Shown here: positions 61,507-64,000 of the stretch, piece by piece
Layout: each line of letters begins with the position of its first letter
Position numbering within the stretch: the stretch's first letter is position 1
Assembly (NCBI RefSeq): GCF_000378085.1
Contig: NZ_KB899217.1
Location: forward strand, 62,001 to 126,000
Source of the DNA: Hoylesella loescheii DSM 19665 = JCM 12249 = ATCC 15930
GTDB lineage: Bacteria > Bacteroidota > Bacteroidia > Bacteroidales > Bacteroidaceae
Length of the DNA: 64,000 bases
Direction: 5' to 3'
Translations under genes and position numbers: made by a program
Notes under the pieces: generated by a model
What the model saw: only the letters and a program-made list of their open reading frames with translations
Told to the model about the DNA's origin: nothing
The model's database searches: none

Positions 61507-62544
61507 TTAGATTAACGGCATACCGGCGGCTTCGCAGAGGGCACGCATTTCATCACTCCAAATGCTGGCTTGTATCTCGCCTACATGCGCCTTTTGCAAC
61601 AAAACCATACACAACCGACTTTGTCCGATACCGCCACCGATGCACAAGGGCAACTTGCCCGACAGTAACTGACGATGGAAATACAGTTCCGTACGGTTCT
61701 GCTGACCCATTATTTCAAGTTGGTGCAATAAGGCTTCGGCATTCACACGAATACCCATCGAAGACAGTTCTACCGAGCGCCCCAACACGGGATACCATAT
61801 TAAGATGTCCCCATTAAGCCCCATGTGCCCGTCTTCGGCCTGTGTCGACCAGTCATCATAGTCGGGTGCGCGACCATCATGTCGTTCCCCGTCACTCAGT
61901 TTACCACCAATACCCACGATAAACACCGCCCCATACTTCTCGCAAATGGCTTCTTCGCGCTCTTTCGGCGTGAGATGGGGGTACATCTGCAACAATTCTT
62001 CGCTGTGCACAAAATGTATTTCGGGTGGAAGGAAGGGTTGGAGGGTGGGATAGGTTTCGCAAGTGAGATACTCGGTACGCAATATCGCCGCGTAAATACG
62101 GCGCACGGTCTGCTTCAAAAAGCTAAGCGTGCGTTGCTCGGGGGTAATAACCATCTCCCAATCCCATTGATCTACGTACAGCGAATGCAAGTTATCCAAC
62201 TCTTCGTCGGCGCGAATGGCGTTCATATCGGTGTAAATGCCATAGCCTGGCTTTATCTTATATTCGGCCAGCGTTAGGCGTTTCCACTTAGCCAGTGAAT
62301 GTACCACCTCGGCTCGAGCATCTCCTAAGTCCTTGATGGGGAACGTAACGGGGCGTTCGATGCCGTTAAGGTCGTCGTTAATGCCCAAACCTTGCATCAC
62401 GAAAAGCGGTGCCGTAACTCGGCGCAAACGCAGTTCGGTGGAGAGGTTTTGCTGAAAAAAGTCCTTTATCAGCTTTATTGCCTGTTCTGTTCTCACCTTG
62501 TCAAGGAGGGCATGGTAATGTTCTGGCCGTATCAATGTGCTCAT
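61507..62544 (-). CDS. asnA: Aspartate-ammonia ligase (asparagine synthetase A)
   Basis: AsnA makes asparagine from aspartate, ammonia and ATP and is related to class II aminoacyl-tRNA synthetases. The 345-residue protein shows FFQQNLSTELRLRRVTAPLFV and GINDDLNGIERPV near the N terminus, VDQWDWEMV in the middle and CIGGGIGQSRLCMVLLQKAHVGEIQ near the C terminus, all family hallmarks. The ATG at 62544 gives the usual start; an upstream in-frame ATG would fall inside the promoter. A consensus promoter lies at 62601-62569. Confidence 0.95.
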   Translation of the reverse strand: MSTLIRPEHYHALLDKVRTEQAIKLIKDFFQQNLSTELRLRRVTAPLFVMQGLGINDDLNGIERPVTFPIKDLGDARAEVVHSLAKWKRLTLAEYKIKPGYGIYTDMNAIRADEELDNLHSLYVDQWDWEMVITPEQRTLSFLKQTVRRIYAAILRTEYLTCETYPTLQPFLPPEIHFVHSEELLQMYPHLTPKEREEAICEKYGAVFIVGIGGKLSDGERHDGRAPDYDDWSTQAEDGHMGLNGDILIWYPVLGRSVELSSMGIRVNAEALLHQLEIMGQQNRTELYFHRQLLSGKLPLCIGGGIGQSRLCMVLLQKAHVGEIQASIWSDEMRALCEAAGMPLI

Positions 62545-62568
62545 AGGTCGAAATGTTATTTTGTTGTA

Positions 62569-62601
62569 CAAAGGTAGCAAAATAAACAACAAATGGGCAA
62601 A
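62569..62601 (-). promoter_or_regulatory. Promoter of asnA
   Basis: On the minus strand TTTG (62601-62598), a 21-bp spacer and TACCTTTG (62576-62569) lie 24 bp ahead of the ATG at 62544. Confidence 0.78.
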
Positions 62602-62802
62602 ACACGGAAAATAATATCACAATTTGATGTAAAATAAGGTATTTATACGTCATTTAGTCATCATTATTGGTCATTTCCTGCGCATTATAAAATCAAGATA
62701 TAGCACACACCTTTGTAGCTTACCCAATAAATTGCGCCCTATATTGGTGTTAATCCCAATAAAGTTAAGGCTGTGCAAAACCATACTTTTCGTTGCACCA
62801 CA

Positions 62803-62834
62803 TTTGCTCAAACCAACAAAAATGCTTACTTTTG
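62803..62834 (+). promoter_or_regulatory. Promoter of the tRNA-Arg gene
   Basis: TTTG (62803-62806), a 20-bp spacer and TACTTTTG (62827-62834) lie 19 bp before the tRNA 5' end. Confidence 0.8.
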
Positions 62835-62853
62835 CATCGCAATAAACAATAAA

Positions 62854-62927
62854 GGCCTCGTAGTTCAGCTGAATAGAACGCAGGATTCCGGTTCCTGAAG
62901 TCGTGGGTTTGAATCCCGCCGGGGTCA
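62854..62927 (+). tRNA. tRNA-Arg (anticodon CCG)
   Basis: The 74-nt cloverleaf has acceptor GGCCTCG / CGGGGTC with discriminator A, D-arm GTTC-GAAC and anticodon stem CAGGA / TCCTG with loop TTCCGGT. The anticodon is CCG, reading CGG. The T-arm is GTGGG-TTTGAAT-CCCGC. CCA is not encoded. It has its own consensus promoter and terminator, so it is a single-gene unit. Confidence 0.93.
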
Positions 62928-62928
62928 C

Positions 62929-62958
62929 AAAAGGGGAATGCTAGGGCGTTCCCTTTTT
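62929..62958 (+). terminator. Terminator of the tRNA-Arg gene
   Basis: AAAAGGGGAATGC pairs with GCGTTCCCTTTTT (some G-T pairs) around a TAGG loop, one base after the tRNA end. Confidence 0.85.
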
Positions 62959-63106
62959 AAATTTGCAAATTGGCCTTTTCAACAAATATACGCGGTATGT
63001 TAAAAACAATAACGAAACGAAGACACAAACAACTTTGTGAAAGAAGTTCTGATATTGCTAAACTACACTACTAAAAGACTATCATAACAGTAAACAAACA
63101 AAGCAA

Positions 63107-63325
63107 ATGAAAAGACTCTTACTCTCCCTAACTTTATCGGTTTTTGCCATTTCCACATCTTGCAAAAACGAGGAAACCGTTTATATATGCACAGGTCCAA
63201 AGGCTGAAGTGTATCATGCAAGAAAAAACTGTCGCGGTTTAAATAGGTGCAGTGGCAGCATCAAAACGGTTTCGCTGTCTAAAGCCGTGCAAATGGGCAG
63301 GCGCGCCTGTAAGATTTGCTGGTAA
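63107..63325 (+). CDS. Small Cys-rich lipoprotein
   Basis: The 72-residue protein has a lipoprotein signal (AISTSCKNE, Cys 19). A compact motif C-x-H-x5-C-x4-C and a terminal CKIC follow in VYHARKNCRGLNRCSG...RRACKICW. The spacing of His and Cys suggests a metal site or a pair of disulfides. I recognise the pattern from small Bacteroidetes and phage proteins without known function. It lies between the tRNA and the DUF3791-DUF3990 cassette and may be accessory. Confidence 0.75.
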   Translation: MKRLLLSLTLSVFAISTSCKNEETVYICTGPKAEVYHARKNCRGLNRCSGSIKTVSLSKAVQMGRRACKICW

Positions 63326-63419
63326 AACGCAACGCGATTAAAGTATATCTACCACTTAACTAAAATCATACTAAGCGTTTAAAAGCATCGGCAAATATTG
63401 AAAATGCTTCGCACTGCAA

Positions 63420-63451
63420 TTTGGTATACTCACATTATTTTCCTAATTTTG
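63420..63451 (+). promoter_or_regulatory. Promoter of the DUF3791-DUF3990 cassette
   Basis: TTTG (63420-63423), a 20-bp spacer and TAATTTTG (63444-63451) imply a leader of roughly 110 nt. The leader contains an A+T palindrome (63542-63564) whose AAGGAG is the only good Shine-Dalgarno seen in the window. Confidence 0.78.
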
Positions 63452-63568
63452 TAATCGAAGCAGGCGATGCGCAAACTGTTTATCAGTCAATCGCTCTATT
63501 GAAGTACGGCAGTCGTAACTTAGCATATTGGCGTAAGCCGTGTGTCTTATATAAATAAGGAGTGGAAT

Positions 63569-63793
63569 ATGGAATACAGCGCAGAAGAGAAACTGGAATG
63601 GTCCATCTACTTTATTCATGAATTCGGAAAGAGGTATGGGCTAACGATGAAGCAAGCCTTTGGATATTTGCAACGGTTCAAAGGCATTGATTTCATCGAT
63701 AAACATTATAGCTATGCTCATACACAATCGTTCGAAACAATGTTGGACGACATTTCACAATATTGCCGCAGAATGGGAGGAGAATTACAATGA
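63569..63793 (+). CDS. DUF3791 protein (putative antitoxin-like partner)
   Basis: The 74-residue protein has the DUF3791 pattern: EEKLEWSIYFIHEFGKRYGLTMKQAFGYLQRFKGIDFI and then HYSYAHTQSFETMLDD. Family members are small helical proteins encoded directly beside DUF3990 genes. The ATG at 63569 has an AAGGAG 8 bp upstream; an earlier in-frame ATG at 63542 lies before that site. The stop overlaps the DUF3990 start (ATGA), so the two are made together. Confidence 0.85.
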   Translation: MEYSAEEKLEWSIYFIHEFGKRYGLTMKQAFGYLQRFKGIDFIDKHYSYAHTQSFETMLDDISQYCRRMGGELQ

Positions 63794-64000
63794 AGCTTTA
63801 TCATGGCACTACAAGTGAATTCGACGAGATAGATCTCTCGAAATCGAAACCAAACAAAGACTTTGGACGTGGTTTTTATTTATCTGCCGAATTAGAACAG
63901 GCAAAAGACTTTGCCCAAACACGCGCTCTTTTGTTAGGAGGTTCACCCGTAATAGTGAGTTATGAGTTTGACGAAAGGTTGCTCACTTCAAACGAGCTAA
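63790..64000 (+). CDS. DUF3990 protein, ADP-ribosyltransferase-like (3' partial)
   Basis: The first 70 residues are present and the gene runs off the window. The pattern is that of DUF3990: KLYHGTTSEFDEIDL, KDFGRGFYLS and a following helix AKDFAQTRA. The YHGT and GxGFYLS motifs resemble the His and Tyr NAD-binding motifs of ADP-ribosyltransferases; the catalytic Glu would lie beyond the window. Together with the coupled DUF3791 gene this looks like a toxin-antitoxin-like or defence module, which is inference. Confidence 0.82.
   Translation, partial: MKLYHGTTSEFDEIDLSKSKPNKDFGRGFYLSAELEQAKDFAQTRALLLGGSPVIVSYEFDERLLTSNEL

Overview
The window comes from a member of the Bacteroidales, most likely a Prevotella-type species. 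The reasons are the promoter grammar (TTTG, 19-21 nt, TAnnTTTG), the near absence of Shine-Dalgarno sequences, and lineage-typical genes: a BatD/BatE protein, the type IX secretion component PorQ, the DUF4492-cydA-cydB cluster, a DUF2027-Smr protein and a Bacteroidetes-type LptD-like protein. Most of the window is chromosomal housekeeping. No rRNA genes and no CRISPR array were seen. One tRNA, Arg(CCG), is present.

Layout. 1-7.85 kb: end of a BatD-BatE fusion, a PAP2 phosphatase, queA, a DUF2027-Smr protein and nadE. 7.85-14.2 kb: a probable genomic island at the 3' end of nadE. The last 37 bp of nadE recur at 14162-14198 (35/37 identical), and inside lies a segment bounded by ~93-bp inverted repeats. 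That segment carries an outer-membrane receptor-like protein, a truncated glycosyltransferase and an A+T-rich ABC transporter of the lantibiotic-immunity type. 14.2-21.8 kb: two secreted proteins of unknown function, TatD, an unknown protein, a polyprenyl synthase, TonB, PorQ and Cmk. 21.8-23 kb: a gene-free stretch with a promoter-structured RNA-terminator unit and an array of 22-bp palindromes. 23-35 kb: a carboxyltransferase whose biotinyl-like domain lacks the acceptor lysine, LptD-like, two PLP-dependent sulfur enzymes, AlkD-like, MnmA, RsgA-Frr and an HD protein.

35-44 kb: a predicted surface lipoprotein that is clearly a cholesterol-dependent-cytolysin homologue with a divergent C-terminal domain, a 31-codon remnant of a DUF421 gene, a PagL-like lipid A deacylase, Mrp, DnaX and an FtsB/DivIC protein. 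44-56 kb: a DUF4369 lipoprotein coupled to pyrC, a stand-alone MetH reactivation domain, a metallophosphoesterase, PlsC, a family 2 glycosyltransferase, Mfd, a small acetyltransferase and a DUF1648 protein. 56-64 kb: the cytochrome bd operon, a cyclophilin, a 362-bp inverted-repeat element, AsnA, the tRNA, a Cys-rich lipoprotein and the start of a DUF3791-DUF3990 cassette that runs off the end.

Between the genes lies an unusually rich set of recurring intergenic repeats: two palindrome families both built on a strict 22-bp period, a hairpin element of about 52 bp, purine-biased tracts tied to a GGCTAACGCC motif, short 'actcataaactt' and 'aactccttaactcc' tracts, and A+T-rich palindromes. These repeats, the nadE-linked island and the cytolysin-like lipoprotein are the least ordinary parts of the window.
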